NCBI GenBank assembly: GCA_002104945.1
Contig: MCFH01000004.1
Location: 1,030,001 to 1,094,000, forward strand
Source of the DNA: Piromyces finnis
Taxonomy: Eukaryota; Neocallimastigomycota; Neocallimastigomycetes; Neocallimastigales; Neocallimastigaceae
DNA: 64,000 bases
Direction of reading: 5' to 3'
The translations under genes were made by a program, and so were the position numbers. Below, piece after piece: positions 44,818-57,781 of the stretch; within the stretch, counting starts at the first letter, position 1, and every line of letters begins with the position of its first letter. Under the pieces are notes generated by a model. The model ran no database searches. It had not been told where the DNA came from and was given only the letters and a program-made list of their open reading frames with translations.

Positions 44818-45798
44818 TTATTTAAAAATCAGAAAATCAGATTCAATTGTTTTAATAATATTATAAATAGTTTTATTGACGGTTACATCAACATTATACT
44901 TTTCACTAAGTTCAATAACTTTTCCTGTTAAAGTATCAATTTCTGTTTTTTGTTTCTTCAAGATATCTTGTAATGTTGAAGATCTATGGTTATAAGTGTC
45001 TGGAACAAGTTTAGAATAAAATAAATCTTGATATTCCTTTGGAGTACTCCAAAATGTATGATAACCAGAAGCTTTTATAACATTAAATATTTCTTCAATA
45101 ATTTTATTCATAATATTTACTGAATATTCACTTTCAGTTAATTTACCATAGTTCACACGAAGAATAGCACTAAGTGGGTTAAGTGAGCAATTATAAAGCA
45201 TTTTAGCCCATAAATATTTTTCAAGTTCTTCAGTAGTTTCTGAAGGAATGCCAGAGTCATTAATCATTTTAGAAATAATTTCTACTGGCTTACTACTAAA
45301 TATATTTCCATTATCATCTTTTTGTAAAGATCCAAGTAGTATTGGAGCGGTGTGTACAGTTATTTCACTTATATGTCTTTTTGGTCTAATAAAGCCAGTA
45401 ATTACTCTAGCACAAAATATCTGTTCTTTTGAAAAGAAACGAATGTATAATTCATCATTTCCAAAACCATTTTGAAAGATAATTATTTTTGAATTAGGTT
45501 TGAGAATACTTCTATTACTATTTAAAGATTTACTAATATCATCATTTGCTGTTGTTTTACTAGCAATCAAAACGAAATCAAATTCACTTTTTGGAATTTC
45601 TTTATAATCTATATAAACTTTATATTGTTCTGGTGTAAATTCATAATTTGTAAACAATCCTGTTCTCTTAATTCCATTTTCTTTAATAGCTTTGGCTGTT
45701 TCTTCTCTAGCGAAGAATGAAACATTTGCACCTTGTGAAATCATAGATGCTCCAAGAGCCACACCTATTGCACCTGTTCCGATTATTAAGATATTCAT
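44818..45798 (-). CDS. panE: 2-dehydropantoate 2-reductase (ketopantoate reductase, ApbA/PanE family)
   Basis: The enzyme reduces 2-dehydropantoate to pantoate with NADPH in pantothenate (coenzyme A) synthesis. A single exon of 326 residues, the usual bacterial length, begins with the Rossmann motif MNILIIGTGAIGVALGASM (G-x-G-x-x-G). The central NADP-domain stretch is IIIFQNGFGNDE. The catalytic Lys lies in EKYLWAKMLYNCSLNPLSAI, which starts the C-terminal helical domain. HRSSTLQDILKKQKTEIDTL carries the conserved S-S-x-x-Q-D and T-E-I-D residues. The gene has no introns and lies between intron-bearing genes, so acquisition from a bacterium is possible; base composition is like the host, so any transfer would be old. 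Fungal PanE (yeast Pan5) is also in this family, so vertical descent is not excluded. Relatives acting on other 2-oxo acids are an alternative function. Confidence 0.88.
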   Translation of the reverse strand: MNILIIGTGAIGVALGASMISQGANVSFFAREETAKAIKENGIKRTGLFTNYEFTPEQYKVYIDYKEIPKSEFDFVLIASKTTANDDISKSLNSNRSILKPNSKIIIFQNGFGNDELYIRFFSKEQIFCARVITGFIRPKRHISEITVHTAPILLGSLQKDDNGNIFSSKPVEIISKMINDSGIPSETTEELEKYLWAKMLYNCSLNPLSAILRVNYGKLTESEYSVNIMNKIIEEIFNVIKASGYHTFWSTPKEYQDLFYSKLVPDTYNHRSSTLQDILKKQKTEIDTLTGKVIELSEKYNVDVTVNKTIYNIIKTIESDFLIFK

Positions 45799-46563
45799 TT
45801 TAAAAATTTCTTTCTTTTTATTTAAATTCTTTTTTATATATTAATACTTTTATTTTTGTCGATCAATTAAATGTAATTAAATTTTCATAACTTATAGTAT
45901 ATATAAAAAGAAGTTTTTTTTTTTTTTTTTTGAATTTAAAAAGTTGTTTTTAATTATTAATTTTATTATTGTTGTTGTTGTTGTTGTTGTTGTTGTTTTG
46001 GTAGTATTAATATTGTTAAAATTATAAGTGTTAGTATTATTATTTATCTATGTATACATTTATTATTAATTTATTTATTTATTTATTTATCTCTTCTGTT
46101 TTTGTTTTGATTTTTATTTTGTTTTTGTTTTATTTCATATTACTTTTTTTTTTATTATTTATTTATTTTATTTTATTTTTTTATTTTACTGTTAATTAAT
46201 AATATTTGTAATAGTATTAAACTTAAAGAAATTTATTTACATAAAAACAATTTTCAAAGTTTAATAGTTTAATAGAATTAAATAAAAATAAATAATAAAA
46301 ATAGTAGAAATATATATTATTACAATAACTGTTAAAAAAAATATTGATACAAAACTAATATTTAATTAGAATTTTTTTTTTTTTTTGCTTTAATATTTGC
46401 ATATATTAAGTATTAGAAATTAAAGATAAAAATAAAATAATAATGAAAAAAAAAAAAAAAAAAAAAAAAAAAGGGTTTAATAATCATATATAAAAGAAGT
46501 TATATAAGAATATTATAAAAACAAAAAAAAATAATATATAATTATCAATAGTAATTAATTATA
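45799..46563. other. Intergenic spacer between panE and the Asn/Ser-rich gene
   Basis: AT-rich, with a (GTT)n run at 45969-45998, TTTA-like units near 46070-46090 and a poly-A run near 46446-46472. Upstream region of panE. No gene seen. Confidence 0.6.
45969..45998. repeat. (GTT)n repeat, intergenic
   Basis: About nine or ten GTT units, upstream of the panE gene start on the minus strand. Confidence 0.85.
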
Positions 46564-48142
46564 CTAATTATTTAATATTTTTTTTATATCTATTTCGTTA
46601 TTTTGTAAACGAGTGTTATTTTTTAAATATTGCTCACTCATTGCTTCATTATTATCAACATTATCATCATTAGTTTCATTAGACTAAATTTTAAAAAAAA
46701 AAATAAAAAAAAGTTAATTTATTTAGTTACTACTTTTTTTTTAAATATATAATATATATAAATAAAACACATACTTTGGAATACTTTTTTCCTAAAAAGA
46801 ATCTTACAAATGGAAGTTTTTTCTTCTTTCCATTTGAATTTATCATTGACTTATTATAAAAATTATCTTCATTACTATAATCATGTAATGAAATTGATGG
46901 ATTTACTGTTTCATCACTATTATTGTCAGCACTATTTTTACTATTAAAGTCTACTTTATTTAAGGTATTTGCATCGTTAATTACTATTGTATTTTTATTT
47001 TTATGAACTAAATTAAATAACTTTAGTTTCTTATGTTTCTTCTTATCTTTATTATCTTTATTTTGGAAAGTATTAATATTTGATTGATAATCATTATGTA
47101 AATATGTTTGATTATTATCATAATTATCATAATCATTATTACTTGTTATTGAACTAGTCAATGTTTTAGAATCATTTATATCTGAGTTTGAAAAATAATT
47201 ATTAATTTTTGGAGTATTAGGATCAATAAAGCATATTGATCGGCTTTTTACTTTTCCTATTGATCTACTACTAAATTTATAATGTGATTTAATTAATTCA
47301 TTATTATTAGTTGTTTCATTTTCACTACTACTAGTACTTATTTTAGAGTTAGATTTTGCTACTTCGTCAAAGCTTTGCTCTTTATTGTTTGTATATATTT
47401 TTACATTATTGCTTGGTACTATTTCTTTATGTTCACTATCATTTTTATTATTTTCAATAAATTGTTCATTATCCTCATTATCACTATTGTTATTATCATT
47501 GTCATCATTATCATCATTACTATTCTCACTACAATTATTTAATTCCATATCTATTAAATCAAGATCATGTAAATCTATACCAAAATTACTTTGACTTTGT
47601 TTAAATGAGATAGCTCTATGTATTTTAGGTGAATTATCTGAAAACCAATTTGATAGTTTTTCATTATCTTCTAATGCATTCTCTTCACTATTAAGAATAT
47701 TTGATTGACTATCCTTTAACGATTTCTCTGTTTGTTCATAATTATTATACATTTGATCCCATTTCATATTTGCCCTTTGTTTTTGCATATGCTTATATTT
47801 CTTACTATAACGCATCATTGTATACATACGAATTCTACGTTCTTCTTCGACTTGATCCATTTCTACTGTTCTTTGTTTAAACATTTCTTGTATAATAGGA
47901 TCGTTTAACGGATTGATTTTATTATGATGAACACATAAATTTGAACCCGAAGAATCATGTGAAGGTGTTAATGAAAGATTTGAATAATCCGTTAATTCTC
48001 CACTATCATATTGAAGACAATCATTTTTTTCACTATCTTCATAACTTTTTATTTCTGATATTGGAATTATTAATTCATCATAATTCTTATTATTAGAAAT
48101 ATTTTGGTCATTATTATTATTATATAATTTGCTTTCACTCAT
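46564..48142 (-). CDS. Unrecognised Asn/Ser/Asp-rich protein with a charged helical segment
   Basis: I do not recognise this protein. Two exons, 46775-48142 and 46564-46683, join in phase 0 to give about 495 residues. Residues ~80-150 form the only ordered-looking part: NDPIIQEMFKQRTVEMDQVE, then ERRIRMYTMMRYSKKYKHMQ and KQRANMKWDQMYNNYEQTEK, a long, strongly charged helix that could be coiled coil. The rest is low complexity: an Asp/Asn run (~205-225), Ser-rich stretches, and a Lys-rich patch (KDKKKHKKLKLFNLVHKNKN) that could be a nuclear localisation signal. Near the end of exon 1 is a short aromatic/basic motif, KKKKLPFVRFFLGKKYSK. No signal peptide or membrane segment. The long open frame with a clean start and a good intron supports a real gene; no function is offered. 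Confidence 0.75.
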
Positions 48143-50002
48143 ACTTATTATTGTTATATTATTTTATTTTGTATTGAATAATGAATAATGCTATATATTA
48201 TAATTTTTTTTTCTTTTTTTTTAATATAATAATAATAATAGCTTTTGATGTTTAAAAAAAAGAAAAAGAAAAAAGGATTATTTTTTCTTATTATTTAATA
48301 TGCTTTATGAATTAATAAATTGGACGATAATTTTTTCTTTATTTCTTTTTTTTTTTTCAACTGTTTTTTTTAAAAAAAAAAAAAAAAAAAAAAGGCCCAC
48401 GATTATTTATGGTATAAATAATAGAATCAGTAAATAAATTATCGAAAATTATATTACAATATATCACACATTAGACACACAATTATTTACCTTTAATATT
48501 TTATTAATTAAAATACATATTTTTTAATAAAAAAAAATGAAAAATATGCAGTTTTATATATTTTCATAAAAAGTTAAAAAGATTTTTTTGAAAGAATAAT
48601 GACTCCAAAATTTATTATTAAATATTTTGACATTTATAAGGGAAGTAATAATTTATTTGGAAAAAAATACTATATATTTATATGTATAAATATAAAATTA
48701 ATATTATTAATTTTGGTATTAATGAAATATTTTATATTAAAAATATATGTAAATATTAAAATAAAATAATACCTTATTATTTATTGAAATACTTAATAAT
48801 AATAATATAAAGGAAATATGGATAATGTCTTATGTAATAATACACATTTTTATATAGAAATATAAAATATTGAAAAAAGATATATAATTATAATATAATT
48901 AATATAATTTTTATATATACATTTCGATTATTGGGTAATTTGAATTATAAAAAAAATATATCATATTAAATTTATAAAAGTAAAATAGAATTTAAGGGTT
49001 ATGGTAAATAATATAGACCTAACCCGTTTATTTTTCATTATTAATAAAATTCATAGTAAATTGTAATATAAAGGAATTTTATTTTTAAAATTAGATTTAA
49101 AGTTTTATTTTTAATTTCTTGGTAATTATTATTTTATATAAAAAATACTATTTATTACAGTTATGCCGTTTTTTTTAAAAAAAAAATTATAAAATCTTAA
49201 TTATTTAATTAATATCATTAAAAATAAATTTGGACTACATTTTTGATTTATTTCTTTATTATATTTTATTAATTATCCTATTTTATAATAAAATATAAAT
49301 GTATAAAAAATGAAAATAGAAAAAAATCATGACATGATTTTGACATAAAATGACAACAGGATGAATAAAGTAATTTAATGTTTAATTCGGAAAGATTTAT
49401 ATTACAAATTCTTTTTTAAACTATAATATATAGTAACATATTTTCATAAAAGTTTTATTAAATACGATAATAAATATACGAAAAAAAATAAAAACTTTAT
49501 AAAACTAAAAAAACTATTAAAATATTTTATAAAAAGTTATAATACTAATACATACAATTTGTAAAAGTTAATAGCGACTGTAATAATTAAATGCTTTTAT
49601 CAATAATTAAAAAAGTTTATTTAACAGGGTTACAAAATTAAATATAAAATAAGAATGAAATTTTATTATAAAAATTATATACTTTAAATCGAGATAAAAC
49701 TTTTTTTTTTTTTGCTTTATATACTTAATAGGAATTAATACAATCTTTATTAAAGAAAATGTGATATATAAATATTTTTTATATATAGTAAAAATATAAA
49801 TAAATAAACACTGTATATAAAAAAAATATCATACAGATAATATTTAAAAATTCAAAATTTATTTTTAGGTTTAAATAAATTTTATAAAATAATTTAATAA
49901 TATAAATAATATTTATTAAATAAAATATTGAATAAAATAGTGAATATATTTTATTTTTTTTATAATTTTAATATTAATATTTTATAGAAAATCAAAAATA
50001 AC
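48143..50002. other. Intergenic spacer between the Asn/Ser-rich gene and the ArfGAP gene
   Basis: 1.9 kb with few open frames and many A/T runs. It contains the upstream region of the Asn/Ser-rich gene and the 3' side of the ArfGAP gene. Read on both strands, no gene or structural RNA was recognised. Confidence 0.55.
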
Positions 50003-50274
50003 TTAAAAGATATTATTATTTATATTCATTACATTATTATTTATTTCTTTATTATTGCTACAAAAGCTATTTCCAAGATTGTCTTGGTAGTTTCCAGTTA
50101 ACATACTAAAATTATTTTGATTACTATAGTTACCCATTACATTATTCGAATTTGATTCATAGGTATAATTATTAAAATTGATTGTATTAATTTCATTATT
50201 TCTTTGATTAAAAGAACTAATCATGTTTTCCGCATGATTACTACTCATTGAATTAAAGCTATTTTGTTGTATAA

Positions 50275-50308
<34 letters not shown>

Positions 50309-52619
50309 TATAGTCATATTGATATTATTTGAATTATTCAATAATTGATTTTGTTGATTACTATTCATATTAAATGGATTATTATTACTAAGATTATTTT
50401 GGTTTTGATAATAATTATTATTATTATATAAATTTGATGAATTATTTCCTTGTTCATATTTTATTTTATTATTCATAATACTACTGAAACTATTTGTAGG
50501 TAGTGTATTATATGTTGAATTATTATTATTATTATATGTCAATGATTTTATGTTATTTTGATTATTCATAAAACTATTATTAAAGTTATTAAAATTATTC
50601 TGATTACTTAAATAGCTATTATTATTGAAGACATTAGTATTATTTTGTCTATTCATAAAGTTATTATTGAATGCATTTGAACTATTTTGATTGTTATTAA
50701 TAGTCATAGAATTCATGCCATCTACTATATTATTCATATTCATGGAGTTGCTAGTTGAATAATTCAATGAATTAATATTCGAAGTCATTGAATTCATTTT
50801 GTTTATTTCAAATGAATTATTGTTTATCATCATATTATTATTATTCATACTCATTAAATTATTATTTTGCATCATTGTATTATTAATATTATTATTACCA
50901 TTGTTCATTCCTATTGAATTATTATTCATCATCATATTATTGTTATTATTACTTGTCATACTATTCATATTATTCATCATATTTATATTATTATTCATTA
51001 ATCCATTATTAATCATTTGAATTTGATTTCCAATTTGAATTTGATTATTAATTGTTGGTTGGAAAATTTCTTCAAGCAAATTAAATGTTTTATTAGAAAC
51101 ACCTTGAATTGGTGATTGCAATTTATCATCTGTTTTTGTTGATTCTTTTTTTGTTGGTAAATTAATTTTAACATTATTAACAGGTGAACTATGATTAGAT
51201 GGGCATTTATTAGCAACTAAAATATTAATAGCTTCTTCAAGATTTCCATTTGTCTATAATTATGAAAAAAACCAAATAAAATTATGTTTAATATATTTAT
51301 ATTTATATATATATATATTAATTAATTAATTAATTAATCATTAATCTAATTAAATACTTTTATTAATGCGGATTTCATTTGAGTTATATCAGTGAAACCC
51401 ATAGATTTTAATTGATTTAATCCGTTGGAATATTCAAAAGACTGAAGATGATTAAGACTTGATTTTCTTGGACTTGGTGTAACTGAACGTCCTGACATAG
51501 ATACGCTACGAGTAGGAAATATAATGGTTTGGGTATTAATATTAGAAGGCTTTTTATTTATTGGATTACTTGACGAACTTGATGAAGATAAAAAAGAATC
51601 TGGTTTTCTATTATTGTTGTTATTACTATTGTTGTTGTTATTGTCGTTATTTTTAATTTGTGATGATTCTGTGAGTAATATTTCAGCAACAGCATCGATA
51701 TTTCCATTAAGTTGCTTCAAAAGCATAAGATTATGGGTTTCGTTACAAAATCCCATATCTTTTAAGCTATCAAGTTGTAAACTATACTTTCTATAATCAT
51801 TATCAGTAAATGATTTTTTAATCTATGAATAATAAATAATAATAAAAAATTTATTGAATTATTATTTTTATTATTAATATAAAACACTATAGAATTATTT
51901 AATAAAATATTTTTCATTACTTCTTCTTCTTTATCTTGAGAATTCATATAATATTTTTTTTCGTATTTATCTCTGATGAAAGTTTCAACATCCCTAATAA
52001 AATAAAAATATTATAGTATTATTCAAATCAATATTAATTGCATTTATACACACATACATATATAATATAATAATTTTATTAATATTACTCATCATTATTT
52101 GATAAAGGTTCTGGTCTTGGATAACCTTTTCCTAAGTATTTATCATTAGATACAGAATTTCCACCTAATCTTTGAAAATCCTAATATTATTTAAATTCAA
52201 TATAATATTTAATATATAGAAATAGATAATAATAGTAGTTTATAAATAAGCATTACTTCTAATTGCTCCATATTCCAATTGTCAAGTGTCAATGATTTGA
52301 CTTTTGAAATATGAGTTCCTAATTTACGATGAATAGATGCACATCTAATACATAAAAATACACCTAAATTTGTTGAAGCCCATTGAGGTCCTAAAAGTAA
52401 TGGTTATATTATTATTATATATTAGTATTTAAACTTTTTTCTTTTTTAGTTTTTTATAATATATAATTATTATCACCACTAATATAAAAAATATTTAAAA
52501 TAATCATAATAATAACCTTTTGCACCACATTCTGCACAATAATTATTCAATGGATCCTTTTCAACCATACTTTTAAAAATTCTTTTTTGTCTATCAAAAT
52601 CTTTTTCTTTCTTTGGCAT
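50003..52619 (-). CDS. ArfGAP with two UBA-like domains and an Asn/Met-rich tail (Gts1/Ucp3-like)
   Basis: ArfGAPs stimulate GTP hydrolysis on Arf and control coat release in Golgi and endosomal traffic. Six exons run from ATG at 52619 to a stop at 50003, giving about 700 residues. The N-terminal zinc finger is C-x2-C-x16-C-x2-[11 protein letters not shown], then [20 protein letters not shown], followed by the arginine-finger region [33 protein letters not shown] and [11 protein letters not shown] end the domain. Two UBA-like segments follow: [20 protein letters not shown] with [11 protein letters not shown], and [20 protein letters not shown] with [11 protein letters not shown] (the second crosses an intron near 51255-51350). 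The last ~370 residues are repetitive Asn/Met-rich, a prion-like composition. The layout ArfGAP-UBA-disordered Q/N tail matches yeast Gts1 and fission yeast Ucp3. Confidence 0.9.
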
Positions 52620-52802
52620 TTTGCTTATTTGATATTATAAAACTTTAAGTACTATACTTATTTTTCAATTTCTTTTTTCTTAAATAAATTAATATAAAAT
52701 AATTCTTTTAATTTTTATTTTTATTATTATTATTGTTTTATTTTTTTTTTATTTTAATTTATTAAAATTTATGAAATAAAAAAAGTGTTATTTGTGAATT
52801 AT

Positions 52803-52836
<34 letters not shown>

Positions 52837-53501
52837 AAAAGAATATATATAGTATGATACATTTGAAATGTAATTTAATAGGATGATAATAAAACTTATA
52901 TATACTATTTTTTCTGATATTAAAATTATAAATTAAAATTTCTTTTTAAAGTTTGTGAGCATTTGGGTGAAAGAAATACAAATAATAAATGTTTCATATA
53001 AGTTTATTTATATGTGTTTTTATATTGTTATTATTATATTATTATTAATATTATTAATACTTTAAATTATAAAAATTATAAACAAAAATAAAAACTGTAA
53101 TGAACTCAACTCATTTTGTTAATATCTGCAATAGTATTATTTATATTTATAAAAAATAAAACTTAAAATATATATATAAAATTTTTTTTACATTATTTTA
53201 ATGTTTTATAAAGAAAAATTGAAAAATACATTAGGTTACACAAATAGTATTATTAAATCTTAGATGAAAAGGAAATGTTATATTTTATAAATTAGTATGA
53301 AGACAAAATATATACATAAAATTAATTATAGAAATAGGAATGTAGTAATGCAGTATTAATGAACTTTTATTTGTAAGTTTATTATAAAATATTATGCTTT
53401 ATTAACCTTATATTTATTATAAATACTTTATTTTAATATATAAAAATATCAATTGCCAATTAAAAGAACAATTAACATTTTCCATTATATAATTCATATT
53501 T
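52620..53501. other. Intergenic spacer between the ArfGAP gene and the C2orf81-like gene
   Basis: AT-rich upstream region of the ArfGAP gene, with a poly-A run near 52807-52833. No gene seen. Confidence 0.6.
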
Positions 53502-56091
<2,590 letters not shown>

Positions 56092-56727
56092 TTTTTATTT
56101 TTTATATTTAATATTTTGTTTTACAATATATTATCAATTATTTTTATAAAAAAAATCAAATAATGAATATCTTTTAAAAATTAAAGTTTTATTTAATATA
56201 AAATTGTTTACATTCTTTATTAAATGATATTTTCATAATAATTAAAATTTATTGAAATAATTTAATAATAAATGTTAAAAATTTATTAATATTAACATAT
56301 CTCAATCATTTTAATTTCTCTACCTTATATAAAAAAACATATATATATATCAAAAAATGTCATAAAAAAAGATTTCATTTTAAAAAATATATTTTTAAAT
56401 TTTTGGTTAATACCAAATGTATTATAGAAATAAATTTTTAAAATGGTTAGGTTAAAATATCGGAGTTGTTTATTAGTACAATTAATGTAAATAATGTAAT
56501 AATAATATTGGTTTTGGTGTAAAAATTTAAATTTTATGTAATCTTAATATATTGATAAATAAAATGAATAATATATTTTTTAAAATTTTATAAGCTGAAA
56601 TTCTAATACAAATTAATTTTAACCAATCATATTATTGATAAAAATAAATTGAATTAAGAAAAATGAATTTACATGACTATAGTTTATTCCTTCTTTTTTG
56701 CAATAACAGTCTAATTATATATTCACC
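56092..56727. promoter_or_regulatory. Shared upstream region of the C2orf81-like gene and eL24
   Basis: A 636-bp divergent spacer that must contain the promoters of both genes. Apart from A/T runs no specific element was identified. The last 40 bases before the eL24 ATG (pyrimidine-rich TTCCTTCTTTTTTG near 56690) resemble the pyrimidine tracts found at ribosomal protein gene leaders. Confidence 0.4.
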
Positions 56728-57781
56728 ATGAAGTAAGTTTTAGATGAATGGTTGAATGGATGTTTATTTATTTTTTTTTTTTATAGTTTATTGTTTATTA
56801 TTATTATGAATTTACTTATTATTATATAAGAAAATATATGTTAAAATATGAATATGAATAATGAAAGATTGATGGATGGATATGTGAATATTTGCAATAA
56901 ACATCCTGTAATGACATTTAAATTTTGTTCAAGAATATTTATCTAATGTATATTTTTTGATTTATAATTTTAATAGGATTGAATTGTGTAACTTCAGTGG
57001 CACGTATCTCTGAATATTTCTATAATCGAATAAACAACACTTTAAATATATATAAATAATCATTAACTAATGTCATATTTTTTATATTATATATTATATA
57101 AAAATATAATATTATTAATATAAACAGGCTTCAAGGTAAATTCATAACATAATCTTAGTTAATAATTAATATATGTTTATTAATATATAATAAATTATTG
57201 AAAATAGATCTACCCAGGTCGTGGTAAGATTTTCGTCAGATCCGACAGTAAGACTTTCCGTTTCATCAACGGTAAGTGTGAATCTTACTTCCTTCAACAC
57301 TTAAAGCCATCCAAGCTCGACTGGACTGTTGTTTTCCGTCGTCTTCACAAGAAGGGTATTAGTGAAGAAGTTGCCAAGAAGAGAACTCGTCGTACTGGTA
57401 AATTATCAATTGTATATATACACATTAATATTTTATGGAGATATTAACATTTATATAATTATAGTTAAACACCAACGTGGTGTTGTTGGTGCCTCCTGGG
57501 ATGCCATCAAGGCTAAGCGTATGCAAAAGCCAGAAGTCAGAGCTGCTCAACGTCAACAAGCTATGAGACAAAACAAGGAAAAGAAGAAGCAAGCCCAAGC
57601 TTCCAAGAAGGCTGAAAAGGCTAAGGTAATAAAACTAATTTAAAACATATATTTATATTTAATTATATTATTAATTATTTTAAATATAAAATAGAATGTC
57701 GCTGCTCGCGGTAAGGCTCCAAAGATCAGCAAGCAACAAGCTCGTGGTGCTGCCCAAAAGATCCTTCCAACTTCTCGTTAA
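56728..57781 (+). CDS. RPL24: 60S ribosomal protein eL24
   Basis: eL24 is a large-subunit protein at the subunit interface. Six exons give 157 residues (yeast 155): 56728-56732, 56977-56999, 57128-57135, 57208-57397, 57465-57625, 57695-57781. The first coding exon has only ATGAA and the third only 8 nt. Joined, the first 12 residues read [12 protein letters not shown], followed by [19 protein letters not shown]; the family consensus is MKxExxxFSGxKIYPGxG. To obtain the conserved Gly, the second intron must use a GC donor (GCACGT) with a normal AG acceptor. The only GT alternative (GTGGCA, 3 nt earlier) would drop the Gly. The zinc-binding Cys pair of archaeal/animal forms is partly kept (LCNFSG). 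Codon use is strongly biased to AAG, GCC, CGT and ATC, unlike neighbouring genes. The C-terminus ends KILPTSR, like fungal eL24. Confidence 0.96.
57000..57127 (+). other. Probable GC-AG intron in the eL24 gene
   Basis: Donor GCACGT follows AGTG; acceptor is TAAACAG. Only this donor keeps both the reading frame and the conserved FSG-x-K of eL24. Positions +3 to +6 (ACGT) fit a donor otherwise identical to GTACGT. Confidence 0.7.
57128..57135 (+). other. 8-nt coding microexon of eL24
   Basis: GCTTCAAG, flanked by TAAACAG upstream and GTAAAT downstream. It contributes the second and third base of Gly plus Phe and Lys, restoring the frame into ATC TAC CCA (IYP) at 57208. Confidence 0.75.
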
